From positions 1-64,000 of the forward strand of contig JAFQBE010000015.1 of NCBI GenBank assembly GCA_017416765.1: DNA of 64,000 nt. Direction: 5' to 3'. This document shows, piece after piece, positions 49,451-58,946 of the stretch. This DNA is from Clostridia bacterium (GTDB taxonomy: Bacteria > Bacillota > Clostridia > Oscillospirales > Acutalibacteraceae). The notes beneath the pieces are model-generated. The model saw nothing but the letters and a program-made list of their open reading frames with translations, ran no database searches and was not told where the DNA came from. Both the position numbers and the translations under genes were made by a program. Within the stretch, counting starts at the first letter, position 1. Each line of letters opens with the position of its first letter.

Positions 49451-51034
49451 TTATTTTGTGTTTGCAAGGCGGCGGTTATCAATTTCAGCCTTGATTTCAT
49501 CATACTTCTTACCGTACAGCCAGTACTTTTTCTTGTAGATGAAGTAACCGATTATTGTAAGCGGAATGGGAGTAAGGAACATGAATGCACGAAGGACTGT
49601 AAGACCGTCTGTAGAAATAAGAGATTCATCAGCATCAATCTTGATAATATCTTCATCGGCAACTTCTTCATCCATAGCAAGGAGATTTTCGTAAAGAACA
49701 TCATCCTTTACAAGGTATTTGCCGTCTTCATCGGTAAAAATCTGAACAGTTGTGATAGCGCCTGTTTCAACATCAGTAACAGTCATGTCTGTAATTGTGG
49801 GAAGACCTGAAACAGCAATACCGATACCAAGAATAAGGGCTGCAACAGCACCTGCAAACTTTGTGATAAGGGTCTGAACGCTGAACATAACACTGTCGCC
49901 GCGTTTGCCTGTTTTCCATTCACCGTAGTCAACGATATCGGCAATCATAACGGTTGAACCGATCTGGTTGAGACCTGAAGCAGTCATGAGGAAGGCACCG
50001 GAAAGAGCGACAAGAATAGTATTGAGCACATACTGACCGGGTTTGATAAAGAAGAAGATAAGGAAAAGGAGAACATAGCTTACGATACATGCAAGGAAGG
50101 AAATACCGTAAATCTTTTCACGCGGAAGCTTTTTAACGATGAGGCTGTAGAACATCATCGCAATACCCTGACCGGTACAGGCAATAACCCAGAACATTGT
50201 GTAGCTGTATGCCTTGGGAAGATAGTCAGCACCGTCTTCATAGCAGTATGTATACAAATAGAGAATCTGGGAAAGTGCAATAGTTGTACCTATAAGGAAG
50301 AAAATAAGCGAACCGGCATATGCACGCAACTGATCATTCGATTTGAAAGTAGAAAGAATATATTTAAGACCGACATTTTCGTGCGGAAGTTCATATCTTT
50401 CGCGTACGCCGACAACAGTAATAAGAAGGAATACTACCATTACAAGACCTGTTGCCATGCCGAGGTACTGATAAGCCTTCATCATACCCTGGTTTGCGAA
50501 CATGGGAAGAATAAATGATGTGCCGAGCATACCTACAAGGAAGCCGCCGAAACCGCCGACAAGCTTTGCCATGGAGCTCGCCTGGTTTCTTTCGTCTGTG
50601 GAGTTAGCCATTGTGGGAAGCATAGTCCAGAAAGGAACATCAAGCACCGTAAAGGACATACCCCAAAGAACATACGCAATAAGGTAGTAAGCATATTTAC
50701 CGACTACACTTTCAATACCGATATCTGAGAACATTGCAACGATAGTAACGGCATTGATAACTGCGCCCGCAAGAATCCAGGGACGATAGCGACCGAATTT
50801 GCTTTTCTTTGTGTTGTTGACTATTGTTGCAAGCATCGGGTCGTTGACTGCGTCCCAGAGCTTTGCAAGAACAAAAGCAACGGTAAGAACCATGGGGTTA
50901 AGACCCTGGTAGATGCAAAGGTAAACAAGAAAGAATGCGTTGATACAGTTGTTGCTGAATTCTCTACCCAATGAACCGAGCGAATACGCCGCAATTTCAC
51001 CGGCAGTCAGCTTGTTTTTGATTTTTTTAGCCAT
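49451..51034 (-). CDS. GPH-family MFS carrier with an extracytoplasmic insert
   Basis: A 527-residue sugar:cation carrier. GPH hallmarks are AKLWDAVNDPMLATIVNN with a following KSKFGRYRPW, and DIVDYGEWKTGKRGDS near 370. Between the last two membrane segments there is an acidic insert of about 65 residues (around 425-490, TDEDGKYLVKDD, EEVADEDIIKIDADES) that typical GPH carriers lack. The substrate is unknown. It is followed on the same strand by the RACo-like gene 30 bases later. Confidence 0.9.
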   Translation of the reverse strand: MAKKIKNKLTAGEIAAYSLGSLGREFSNNCINAFFLVYLCIYQGLNPMVLTVAFVLAKLWDAVNDPMLATIVNNTKKSKFGRYRPWILAGAVINAVTIVAMFSDIGIESVVGKYAYYLIAYVLWGMSFTVLDVPFWTMLPTMANSTDERNQASSMAKLVGGFGGFLVGMLGTSFILPMFANQGMMKAYQYLGMATGLVMVVFLLITVVGVRERYELPHENVGLKYILSTFKSNDQLRAYAGSLIFFLIGTTIALSQILYLYTYCYEDGADYLPKAYSYTMFWVIACTGQGIAMMFYSLIVKKLPREKIYGISFLACIVSYVLLFLIFFFIKPGQYVLNTILVALSGAFLMTASGLNQIGSTVMIADIVDYGEWKTGKRGDSVMFSVQTLITKFAGAVAALILGIGIAVSGLPTITDMTVTDVETGAITTVQIFTDEDGKYLVKDDVLYENLLAMDEEVADEDIIKIDADESLISTDGLTVLRAFMFLTPIPLTIIGYFIYKKKYWLYGKKYDEIKAEIDNRRLANTK

Positions 51035-51144
51035 TTTTGTTTAATTGCCTCCTCTTCGGAATATTACAATAGAATTAATATTATCATAAAACAAAATATT
51101 TAGCAACGGAATTTTTAAATTAAAATAAATTTTTTTACAAACAT

Positions 51145-51173
51145 TTGCCAATTAGTCACGGCTGTGGTATTAT
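51145..51173 (+). promoter_or_regulatory. Promoter of the flippase 2-mutS2 operon
   Basis: TTGCCA (51145-51150), 17-base spacer, TATTAT (51168-51173), about 50 bases before the start codon and divergent from the GPH carrier gene. Confidence 0.7.
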
Positions 51174-51224
51174 ATATAATTAGATATTTATGTTTATTTT
51201 TGTTAAAGAAAGGAGATGTATGCC

Positions 51225-52763
51225 GTGGAAAAAAATTCGCGTACCGTAAACAGCCTTAAATCCGCCGTTACCGGCATAGGCGGTCAGCTGATAACGCTTA
51301 TACTGAAATTTGTCAGCCGCACCGTATTTATCCACACAATCGGTGTTGAATACCTTGGCATAAACGGTCTCTTTTCAAGCGTAATAACAATACTCAATAT
51401 TAGTGAGCTCGGTTTGCAGACTGCTATAGTTTACAGCCTTTATAAGCCGCTTGCAACAGGCGACGAAAAAAAGATAAGCGCAACGATGAATCTGCTGCGG
51501 CGTGCGTATACCTTTATCGGTGCGGCGGTGCTTTTGCTCGGTGCAGCACTGTATCCTTTCCTTCCCTACCTTATGAAAGGTACTACAGACCTTGTAGATG
51601 TAAACCTTGTTTATGCACTGTATGTTTTAAACAGCGTTTTTTCCTATTGGTTTTACGCATACAAATCCGCAATTCTACAGGCAGACCAGAAGCGCTATGT
51701 TTCCAACATAGTAAACAATGCCGTTGCCGTGGCAACCGTTATTGTTCAGATTTTTGTGCTGGCAGTATTCCGTTCATTTATAGGGTATACCGTTATACAG
51801 CTTTTGTGCAGTGTTATTCAGGGACTTATTGCTGCGGCGGTTGTAGACAAACGCTACCCTTACTTAAAGCAGAACAAACGTGAAAAGCTTGAAAAGAGCG
51901 AAATTAAAACAATACTGAAAAACCTTTTTGCGCTATCACTATACAAAGTCAGCGCCGCTGTACTCAACGCAACGGATAACATGATTATCTCCGCAAAAAT
52001 CAGTACAGTAGCGGTAGGTATGCATTCAAACTATGTGCTTATCCTTTCCGCAGTAACGCAGATAGTACAGAATATGTTTTCCGCTTTTACCGCAAGCATC
52101 GGCAACCTTTTTGCGGTTGAAGCCAAGGAAAAAAGCGAATTTATTTTCCGATGCCTTAATTTTCTCAACTTCTGGGTTTACGGTTTCTGTGCAATATGTC
52201 TGTGGAATCTGTTCAACCCCTTTATTGAAATTATGTGGGGCAAGGATATGCTGTTTGATGATCTGACGGTATTGGTTATAGTCCTCAATTTCCTTACGGC
52301 GGGCTTACAGAATGCTGTTATCAGCTACAAGGATGCGTGCGGTCTTTTCTGGAAAGGTCGTTACCGCCCGCTTGCAAGCGCGGCACTCAATATTATAATT
52401 TCGCTGTTGCTTGTTAAACCTATGGGTGTGGCGGGTGTATTTCTCGGTACTATTTTAAGCCGTTTTCTCACCACATGGTGGTTTGATGCATGGCTTGTAC
52501 ACCGCAACGCTTTCGGAATTTCACCGAAAAAATATTATCTGCGCTATTTCGCTTCGCTTATACGCGTTTGTCTTATCGGTGCGGCAATATCTTTTGCCAC
52601 TTCACCGCTTGAAGTATACGGAGTGTGGGCAGTTTTCGCGGTGCGTACAGTAGCCTGCCTTATAATTCCGAATGTATTTTTCTTTATCCGTTTCAGAAAA
52701 AGCGAAGAATTTTTATATCTTGTTTCAGCGGCTAAACCGCTGCTAAAAAAGATAAAGAGGTGA
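51225..52763 (+). CDS. Wzx-like polysaccharide flippase (MOP superfamily), copy 2
   Basis: A 512-residue polytopic membrane protein with 12-14 helices, paralogous to the gene at 17452. The GTG at 51225 is chosen because AAAGGAG (51209-51215) then has a nine-base spacing; the ATG at 51216 directly abuts that site. Shared phrases with copy 1 are EYLGINGLFSSV, AIVYSLYKPL, NATDNMIISA and KKYYLRY. It likely flips a lipid-linked glycan, but no glycosyltransferase is near. Its stop is seven bases before mutS2. Confidence 0.88.
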   Translation: MEKNSRTVNSLKSAVTGIGGQLITLILKFVSRTVFIHTIGVEYLGINGLFSSVITILNISELGLQTAIVYSLYKPLATGDEKKISATMNLLRRAYTFIGAAVLLLGAALYPFLPYLMKGTTDLVDVNLVYALYVLNSVFSYWFYAYKSAILQADQKRYVSNIVNNAVAVATVIVQIFVLAVFRSFIGYTVIQLLCSVIQGLIAAAVVDKRYPYLKQNKREKLEKSEIKTILKNLFALSLYKVSAAVLNATDNMIISAKISTVAVGMHSNYVLILSAVTQIVQNMFSAFTASIGNLFAVEAKEKSEFIFRCLNFLNFWVYGFCAICLWNLFNPFIEIMWGKDMLFDDLTVLVIVLNFLTAGLQNAVISYKDACGLFWKGRYRPLASAALNIIISLLLVKPMGVAGVFLGTILSRFLTTWWFDAWLVHRNAFGISPKKYYLRYFASLIRVCLIGAAISFATSPLEVYGVWAVFAVRTVACLIIPNVFFFIRFRKSEEFLYLVSAAKPLLKKIKR

Positions 52764-52770
52764 AATAAAA

Positions 52771-55158
52771 GTGAACAAACATCTTATTGCACTTGAATTT
52801 GATAAAATACTTGAACGCCTTGCCGAATTTACCTGCTGTGATGACAGCCGTGAGGCTGTGCTGAACCTTCGCCCGAAGCACAGGCTTGATGAAGCACAGG
52901 CACTTATGAACCAGACAAGGGATGCGCACATGCTGCTTGCGCGTTTCGGCGGTCCGTCCTTCGGCGGAATGAAAAATGTGAATAACGCGCTTCACCGTGC
53001 GGATGCAGGCTCAACGCTTACCATGCGCGAGCTGCTTGATATTGCTGAAACACTTCGTGTTATCCGCTCACTTGTTCAGTGGCGCAGCACCAATGCAGGC
53101 GTTGAAAGCTGCCTTGATGTATTTTTCGGCGCACTTACGCCAAACAAATACCTTGAAGATTCAATTACAAACGCTATTGTCAGCGAAGAAGAAATGAGCG
53201 ATAACGCTTCGCCCACCCTTGCAGATATCCGCCGTAAAATCCGCGTGCAGGAAACAAAAGTACGCGAGCAGCTTGACAAAATGACACGCTCTGCAAAATA
53301 TAAGGACATTTTGCAGGAGAGTATAGTAACCATGCGTAACGGCAGATATGTTCTGCCCGTTAAAAACGAGCACCGCTCACAGGTGCCGGGCCTTGTACAC
53401 GATACCTCTGCCAGCGGTGCAACAGTATTTGTGGAGCCTATGGCAGTTGTTGAAGCCAACAACGAAATAAAGGTTCTGCTTTCAAAAGAGCGCGATGAAA
53501 TTGACCGTATACTTTCTGCCCTTTCCGTTGAAGCGGGCAGCTTTGCGCAGACGATAAAGAGCAGCTTTGAATGTGCGGTTGAGCTGAATGTAATATTCTC
53601 AAAAGCACAGCTTGCTTACAGCATGAATGCCGCAGCACCCACAATGAATGATGAAGGCATAATCGAGCTGCGCAACGCACGCCATCCGCTGATTGACAAG
53701 AAAAAGGTTGTACCGGTAAACATCAGACTCGGCAGGGATTTTGACACGCTTGTCATAACCGGTCCGAATACAGGCGGTAAAACCGTATCAATAAAAACAG
53801 TAGGTCTGCTTACAATTATGGCTTCCTGCGGACTAATGATACCCGTAAGCGACATGAGCGAGATTTCTGTTTTTGACAAAATACTTGCAGATATAGGTGA
53901 TGAGCAATCTATTGAGCAGTCGCTTTCCACCTTCTCTGCGCACATGACAAATATTATTGATATATTAAAAGTTACCGACCACCGCAGCCTTGTGCTGATA
54001 GATGAATTAGGTGCAGGCACTGACCCTGTTGAAGGTGCGGCACTTGCTATGGCTATACTTGAATCACTCAATTTAAAGGGTGCAAAAATAGCCGCAACAA
54101 CTCACTACGCAGAGCTAAAAGCCTACGCATTACAGACAGAGCGAGTTGAAAACGGCTGCTGTGAATTTGATGTTGCAACGCTGCGCCCGACATACAGGCT
54201 GCTTATCGGTATGCCCGGCAGGTCAAACGCGTTTGCAATTTCCGAACGGCTTGGTATGGATAAGGAAATTGTAGAAAGAGCGGCTGAATTGGTCTCTGCC
54301 GAAAACACGCAGTTTGAAGATGTTATCGAAAGCCTTGAAAAAAGCAGAAAAGCCCTTGAAAGCGAAAAGCAGGAGGCTTTTAAAAAAACACAGGCAGCCG
54401 AAAAAATGCGTGCCGAAGCCGAAGAAAAAAAGGAAAAAATTGAGCAGCTGCGTCAAAAAGAAATTGACGATGCGAAATCGCAGGCAGCAAGAATTGTTGA
54501 GCAGGCAAGACGCGAAGCTTATGCGCTGCTTGCAGAGCTTGACAAGCTCAAAAAAGAGAAGGACAAAGCCAAGGATATGGCAGAGCTTGCCCGCAGGGCA
54601 AGGGCAACGGTAAAGCGCGGAGTTGAAGCCATGGACGAAGCCGCTGACCCGGTTGACGGATATGATGACGATGAAAATTATGTTCTGCCGCGTGAGCTTG
54701 TTGTGGGCGATGCGGTGCTTATAAAAGGCATCAACAAGCAGGCAACCGTACTTTCGGTTGAAAAGGGCGGCAATGTTCAGGTTATGGCAGGCACAGCAAA
54801 AATGCGTGTCAAAACCGATAACCTGCGCCTTCTTAATGAAAAACAGAAGCAGCAGGAAAAATCAGCAGCACCGCGCAAAAAGGGCGACAGCATTGAAGGC
54901 AGAGGCACACTTGCCGCAGAAACAAGGCTTGACCTGCGCGGTATGATGGTTGATGATGCGCTGATTGAAATTGACCGCTTTATCGACCAGGGACTGCGCA
55001 CAGGTCTTTCCGAATTCACAATCATCCACGGCAAGGGTACGGGCGCACTTCGTGCCGCAACGCACAACTACCTGCGCAAAAGCCGCTTTGTAAAATCCTT
55101 CCGCTTAGGAATCTACGGCGAAGGCGAAAACGGCGTAACGATAGTAATACTCAAATAA
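52771..55158 (+). CDS. mutS2: MutS2 (ribosome-collision/recombination ATPase) with Smr domain
   Basis: A 795-residue MutS2. The start is a GTG with AGAGGTGA upstream. MutS core and clamp regions occupy residues 1-300, Walker A is GPNTGGKTVSIKT near 330, Walker B is LVLIDELGAGTDP near 410, a long coiled coil lies about 505-620, and the Smr nuclease domain is at 717-795 with the HGKGTGAL motif near 752. MutS2 suppresses homologous recombination in some species and splits collided ribosomes in Bacillus subtilis. There is no mismatch-recognition domain, which is normal for the family. Confidence 0.97.
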   Translation: MNKHLIALEFDKILERLAEFTCCDDSREAVLNLRPKHRLDEAQALMNQTRDAHMLLARFGGPSFGGMKNVNNALHRADAGSTLTMRELLDIAETLRVIRSLVQWRSTNAGVESCLDVFFGALTPNKYLEDSITNAIVSEEEMSDNASPTLADIRRKIRVQETKVREQLDKMTRSAKYKDILQESIVTMRNGRYVLPVKNEHRSQVPGLVHDTSASGATVFVEPMAVVEANNEIKVLLSKERDEIDRILSALSVEAGSFAQTIKSSFECAVELNVIFSKAQLAYSMNAAAPTMNDEGIIELRNARHPLIDKKKVVPVNIRLGRDFDTLVITGPNTGGKTVSIKTVGLLTIMASCGLMIPVSDMSEISVFDKILADIGDEQSIEQSLSTFSAHMTNIIDILKVTDHRSLVLIDELGAGTDPVEGAALAMAILESLNLKGAKIAATTHYAELKAYALQTERVENGCCEFDVATLRPTYRLLIGMPGRSNAFAISERLGMDKEIVERAAELVSAENTQFEDVIESLEKSRKALESEKQEAFKKTQAAEKMRAEAEEKKEKIEQLRQKEIDDAKSQAARIVEQARREAYALLAELDKLKKEKDKAKDMAELARRARATVKRGVEAMDEAADPVDGYDDDENYVLPRELVVGDAVLIKGINKQATVLSVEKGGNVQVMAGTAKMRVKTDNLRLLNEKQKQQEKSAAPRKKGDSIEGRGTLAAETRLDLRGMMVDDALIEIDRFIDQGLRTGLSEFTIIHGKGTGALRAATHNYLRKSRFVKSFRLGIYGEGENGVTIVILK

Positions 55159-55162
55159 AAAC

Positions 55163-55196
55163 ACACCGCAGACTTCTCAAGCAAAGTCTGCGGTGT
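55163..55196. terminator. Bidirectional terminator after mutS2
   Basis: ACACCGCAGACTT (55163-55175) pairs with AAGTCTGCGGTGT (55184-55196), followed by a T-rich tract. It also lies downstream of the convergent kdgK gene. Confidence 0.93.
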
Positions 55197-55217
55197 AATA
55201 TTTTTAAGGTTATATTT

Positions 55218-56246
55218 TTATCTCTGTACTCTGCCTGATGCGTTGCCGCCTGCAAGCTTTTCAACCTCTTCTACGCTGACAAAGTTGTAGTCGCCCTCGA
55301 TTGAGTGCTTGAGTGCGGAAGCCGCAACAGCAAACTCAACTGCGTCCTGAGTGTTCTTGCCGCTGAGAAGTGCGTAAATAAGTCCGCCGCCGAAGCTGTC
55401 GCCACCGCCTACGCGGTCAATAATATGAAGGTGGTAAACCTTTGAGAAGCAGTATTCATCGCTTGCAACATCGTACAGCATTGCGCTCCAATCGTTATCG
55501 AATGCGCTCTTGCTTTCACGAAGTGTGATTGCAACCTTTTCAAAGCCGAACTTGTCAGCGAGCTGACGGGCAACGGATTTGTAGCCCTCTTTATTGAGTT
55601 CACCTGCGTAAATATCGGTGTTTTCAGCCTCAATGCCGAAAACATCCTTTGCATCCTCTTCATTGGAAATACAGACATCTACATACTTGCAAAGCTCGGT
55701 CATAGCTGCTCTTGCTTCATCGCGTGTCCAGAGCTTGCCGCGGTAGTTGAGGTCACAGCTGACCTTTACGCCGTGTGCCTTTGCTGCGATACAAGCCTGC
55801 TTGCATATTTCTACAAGGTTGCCGCCGAGTGCGGGGGTAATACCTGTGAAGTGGAACCACTCTGCACCCTCAAAAATTTTATCCCAGTCAAAATCCTCTG
55901 CGCTTGCTTCTGCAATTGCGCTGTGCGCTCTGTCATAAATGCATACGCTGCCGCGCTGTGATGCACCCTTTTCAAGGAAGTAGATACCTACTCTGTCGCC
56001 GCCGCGTGTGATATCGTTGGTATTTACACCGTATTTGCGCAGGCTGTTAACAGCCATCTGACCGATTGCGTGCTTGGGAAGCTTTGTTACAAAGTGAGCA
56101 TCAAAGCCATAGTTTGCAAGGGAAACTGATACGTTCGCCTCGCCGCCGCCGAAGGTTGCTTCAAAAGAATCTGCCTGAATAAAGCGAAGATAATCATAGG
56201 GCTGAAGGCGGAGCATAAGCTCGCCAAAGGTTACTACTTTTTTCAT
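55218..56246 (-). CDS. kdgK: 2-keto-3-deoxygluconate kinase (PfkB family)
   Basis: A ribokinase-like sugar kinase of 342 residues, assigned as KDG kinase from context. Signatures are TFGELMLRL at the start, FGGGEANVSVSLANYG near 33 and the anion-hole motif GGGDSFGGGLIYALLSG near 280 with the catalytic Asp. Its start overlaps the stop of the aldolase gene by four bases (ATGA). It phosphorylates KDG from UxuA so that Eda can cleave KDPG. It is the last gene of the operon. Confidence 0.93.
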   Translation of the reverse strand: MKKVVTFGELMLRLQPYDYLRFIQADSFEATFGGGEANVSVSLANYGFDAHFVTKLPKHAIGQMAVNSLRKYGVNTNDITRGGDRVGIYFLEKGASQRGSVCIYDRAHSAIAEASAEDFDWDKIFEGAEWFHFTGITPALGGNLVEICKQACIAAKAHGVKVSCDLNYRGKLWTRDEARAAMTELCKYVDVCISNEEDAKDVFGIEAENTDIYAGELNKEGYKSVARQLADKFGFEKVAITLRESKSAFDNDWSAMLYDVASDEYCFSKVYHLHIIDRVGGGDSFGGGLIYALLSGKNTQDAVEFAVAASALKHSIEGDYNFVSVEEVEKLAGGNASGRVQR

Positions 56247-56887
56247 TTAGCTCTTGCCTCCTTAACAATTTCAACTGACTGCTTGCAAAGGGCTGTAATT
56301 TCATCCCACTTGCCGTTATCAATAAGGTCTGCCGTTACCATATACGAACCGCCGCAGGCTGCAATAACCGGGCAAGAAACATATTCGCCGAGGTTTTTGA
56401 GCGAAATACCGCCTGTGGGCATAACCTTGAACATCGGGAACGGAGCTGCCATAGCCTTGATTTTAGCTAAACCGCCGCTCTGCTCTGCCGGGAAGAATTT
56501 GAGAACTTCAAGACCGAGCTTATATGCTGCGTGATAATCTGTAGGTGTGGTGCAGCCGGCATATATCTCAATGCCTTTTTCCTGGCAGTATTTTACGATT
56601 TCTATATCAAGACCGGGTGTGACAATGAATTTTGCACCTGCTGCTATTGCCTCATCAACCTGTGCAGTAGTCATAACGGTACCTGCACCTACAAGCATTT
56701 CGGGTACATTTTCGCTCATAAGCTTGATTGCCGTTGCCGCACCTGCCGCACGGAAGGTGACCTCTGCAACGGGTACACCGCCTGCAACAAGAGCCTTTGC
56801 AAGGTTAACCGCATCTCTTTCGGGATTGTTGAGTTTGATTACCGGTACAACACCGATAGCTGAAATTTTTTCTGAAATAGCGTTCAT
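56243..56887 (-). CDS. eda: KDPG/KHG aldolase
   Basis: Cleaves 2-keto-3-deoxy-6-phosphogluconate to pyruvate and glyceraldehyde-3-phosphate. The 214-residue class I aldolase has the catalytic Glu in VAEVTFR near 40, TPGLD near 115 and the Schiff-base lysine in LKFFPAE near 133. GGISL.N near 160 is the phosphate site. It sits between the SDR gene (12 bases) and kdgK (overlap). Confidence 0.96.
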   Translation of the reverse strand: MNAISEKISAIGVVPVIKLNNPERDAVNLAKALVAGGVPVAEVTFRAAGAATAIKLMSENVPEMLVGAGTVMTTAQVDEAIAAGAKFIVTPGLDIEIVKYCQEKGIEIYAGCTTPTDYHAAYKLGLEVLKFFPAEQSGGLAKIKAMAAPFPMFKVMPTGGISLKNLGEYVSCPVIAACGGSYMVTADLIDNGKWDEITALCKQSVEIVKEARAK

Positions 56888-56899
56888 TTTATTTACTCC

Positions 56900-57751
56900 T
56901 TATACACCTGAATATGCGCTGAAGCCACCGTCAACGGGGATTACAACGCCTGTGATAAAGCTTGCCGCATCATTGTTGAGCAAGAAAAGCAGGCTGCCGT
57001 CAAGTTCTGCACTTTCGCCGAATCTGCCCATAGGAGTTGCGGCAAGGATTTTGCCTGTACGCGCTGTGGGTGAGCCGTCGGGATTCCAGAGGAGAGCTGC
57101 ATTCTGCTTTGTGGAGAAGAAGCCGGGTGCAATAGCATTAACGCGAATGCCCACTCTGCTGAAATGAACGGCAAGCCACTGTGTGAAGTTTGAAATAGCT
57201 GCCTTTGCACCTGAATATGCAGGAATTTTTGTAAGGGGAGTATATGCGTTCATGCTGCTGATATTTATAATATTACAGCCTTCTATGCCTACCATCTGAC
57301 GGGCAAAAGCCTGTGTGGGAATAAGTGTGCCGAGGAAGTTGAGGTTGAAAACAAAGCCGACACCTGCGCTGTCAAGGTCAAAAAAGCTTTTTGTATCTGC
57401 ATCAATATCGCCAAGCTCAAAATATTCCTTATCTGTTGTAGCTTTGGGGTTATTTCCGCCTGCACCGTTGACTAAAATATCGCACTTACCCATATCCTTT
57501 TCAACTTCGTCAGCAACAGCGTAGCATACTTCCTTGCTGAGTACATCGCACTTGTATGCCTTCGCTTCTCCGCCTTCTTCGCGGATTTTTGCAGCAACCT
57601 CTTCAGCCGCGTCAACATTAAGGTCAAGCAGGGCAACCTTTGCACCTGCACGGGCGAGTGTTACAGAAAATGCGCTGCAAAGCACACCGCCTGCACCTGT
57701 TACAACCGCTACCTTACCTGTAAGGTCGGTATTGAGAACATTCTTCTGCAT
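56900..57751 (-). CDS. uxuB: SDR-type fructuronate reductase (D-mannonate oxidoreductase)
   Basis: A short-chain dehydrogenase of 283 residues. The start at 57751 has GAGAGGA eight bases upstream; a longer frame begins at 57772. The cofactor motif is VTGAGGVLCSAF near 18, NGAGG near 94 and the active site is S...YSGAKAA near 180. Placement between uxuA and eda strongly suggests NAD(P)H-dependent reduction of D-fructuronate to D-mannonate by an SDR-type UxuB, the form common in Clostridia. The name is contextual; other SDR substrates are possible. Confidence 0.85.
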   Translation of the reverse strand: MQKNVLNTDLTGKVAVVTGAGGVLCSAFSVTLARAGAKVALLDLNVDAAEEVAAKIREEGGEAKAYKCDVLSKEVCYAVADEVEKDMGKCDILVNGAGGNNPKATTDKEYFELGDIDADTKSFFDLDSAGVGFVFNLNFLGTLIPTQAFARQMVGIEGCNIINISSMNAYTPLTKIPAYSGAKAAISNFTQWLAVHFSRVGIRVNAIAPGFFSTKQNAALLWNPDGSPTARTGKILAATPMGRFGESAELDGSLLFLLNNDAASFITGVVIPVDGGFSAYSGV

Positions 57752-57772
57752 TTTATTATTCCTCTCAATCAA

Positions 57773-58825
57773 TTATTTATTATTGTAAGCCTTTTCGCAG
57801 GCTTCGAAAAGTCCGTTAATATAAGTTGCGCCCAAAGCTCTGTCATAAAGGCCGTAGCCGGGTTTGCCTGTTTCGCCCCATATCATTCTGCCGTGGTCGG
57901 GTCTGACATAGCCGTCAAAGCCTGTTTCAACAAGAGCCTTTGTGATTTCGTACATATCAAGGCTGCCGCAACTTGACAGATGACCGCTTTCTTCAAAGCT
58001 GCCATCCTCCATGATGAGGATATTTCTCATATGCATAAACGCAATTCTGCCCATAGCGGAATACTTGCGAATCATTGCAACAACATCGTTTGATGCCGCA
58101 CAGCCGAGTGAGCCTGTGCAAAGGCAGAGGCTGTTTGCGGGACTGTCAACTATGCTGAGCATTCTGTCAAGGTTAGCTTCATCTGTAATAATTCTCGGCA
58201 GACCGAAAATGGGATACGGCGGGTCATCGGGGTGAATAGCCATTCTGACACCGCATTCCTCTGCTACGGGAATAACCTTTTTGAGGAATTTTTCAAGGTT
58301 AGCCCAAAGACCCTCCGAACCGATTTCGCCGTAAGCATTGATAAGCTCTCTGACTTCGTCCTGGGTGTAGCTTGAATCCCAACCGGGCAGGTGGATATCG
58401 TCCTTGATCGGGTCAAGTCCCTTCATCTGCTCCCAGTACATGACAAGGCTTGTTGAGCCGTCTGCCGCCTCTTTGTCAAGCTGTGTTCTTGTCCAGTCAA
58501 ATACTGGCATAAAGTTGTAGGTTACACACTTCACACCGTACTTTGCACAGCGGCGGATATTTTCGCAGTAAACCTCAAGAAGTTCATCAACATTGTTTCT
58601 GCCAAGCTTAATATCTTCATGAACGGGAATTGACTCAACAACATCAAAAACAAGTCCGTTTTCTTCACACTGCTTTGCCATTTTTTCTATAGCTTCTTCG
58701 GGCCATACTTCACCGGGCTTAACATCGTAAATTGCGCTTACGATGCTGCGCATATTGGGAATCTGACGGATATACTGCAGGGAAATGGGGTCGCTTTCGC
58801 CGTACCAGCGGAATGACATTTTCAT
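57773..58825 (-). CDS. uxuA: Mannonate dehydratase
   Basis: Dehydrates D-mannonate to 2-keto-3-deoxygluconate. The 350-residue TIM-barrel enzyme begins [16 protein letters not shown], a classic UxuA start; the start at 58825 has AGGAGG nine bases upstream and gives normal length, while the open frame extends 52 codons further into the promoter region. Conserved blocks include [31 protein letters not shown] and [14 protein letters not shown]. It is the first gene of uxuA-uxuB-eda-kdgK. Confidence 0.96.
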   Translation of the reverse strand: MKMSFRWYGESDPISLQYIRQIPNMRSIVSAIYDVKPGEVWPEEAIEKMAKQCEENGLVFDVVESIPVHEDIKLGRNNVDELLEVYCENIRRCAKYGVKCVTYNFMPVFDWTRTQLDKEAADGSTSLVMYWEQMKGLDPIKDDIHLPGWDSSYTQDEVRELINAYGEIGSEGLWANLEKFLKKVIPVAEECGVRMAIHPDDPPYPIFGLPRIITDEANLDRMLSIVDSPANSLCLCTGSLGCAASNDVVAMIRKYSAMGRIAFMHMRNILIMEDGSFEESGHLSSCGSLDMYEITKALVETGFDGYVRPDHGRMIWGETGKPGYGLYDRALGATYINGLFEACEKAYNNK

Positions 58826-58862
58826 TTTGGATACCCTCCTGTAATTTTTATTAACTGATTTT

Positions 58863-58932
58863 AGTATAACACGAATATTTACAATATAAATTGTAAATAT
58901 TGTTTGACTTATTGTAAATCTTGCGGTAATAT
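58863..58932. promoter_or_regulatory. uxuA/araC-type divergent control region with palindromic operator
   Basis: A perfect palindrome of 12-bp arms, AATATTTACAAT-ATAA-ATTGTAAATATT, spans 58874-58901. It covers the -35 area of the uxuA promoter (TATACT as complement of 58863-58868). The divergent regulator promoter is TTGACT (58904-58909), 17 bases, TAATAT (58927-58932), and its spacer holds a third near-copy ATTGTAAATCTT (58911-58922), 21 bases after the second arm. Binding by the adjacent AraC-type protein is the simplest reading. Confidence 0.75.
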
Positions 58933-58946
58933 TAAAAATATTAGAG

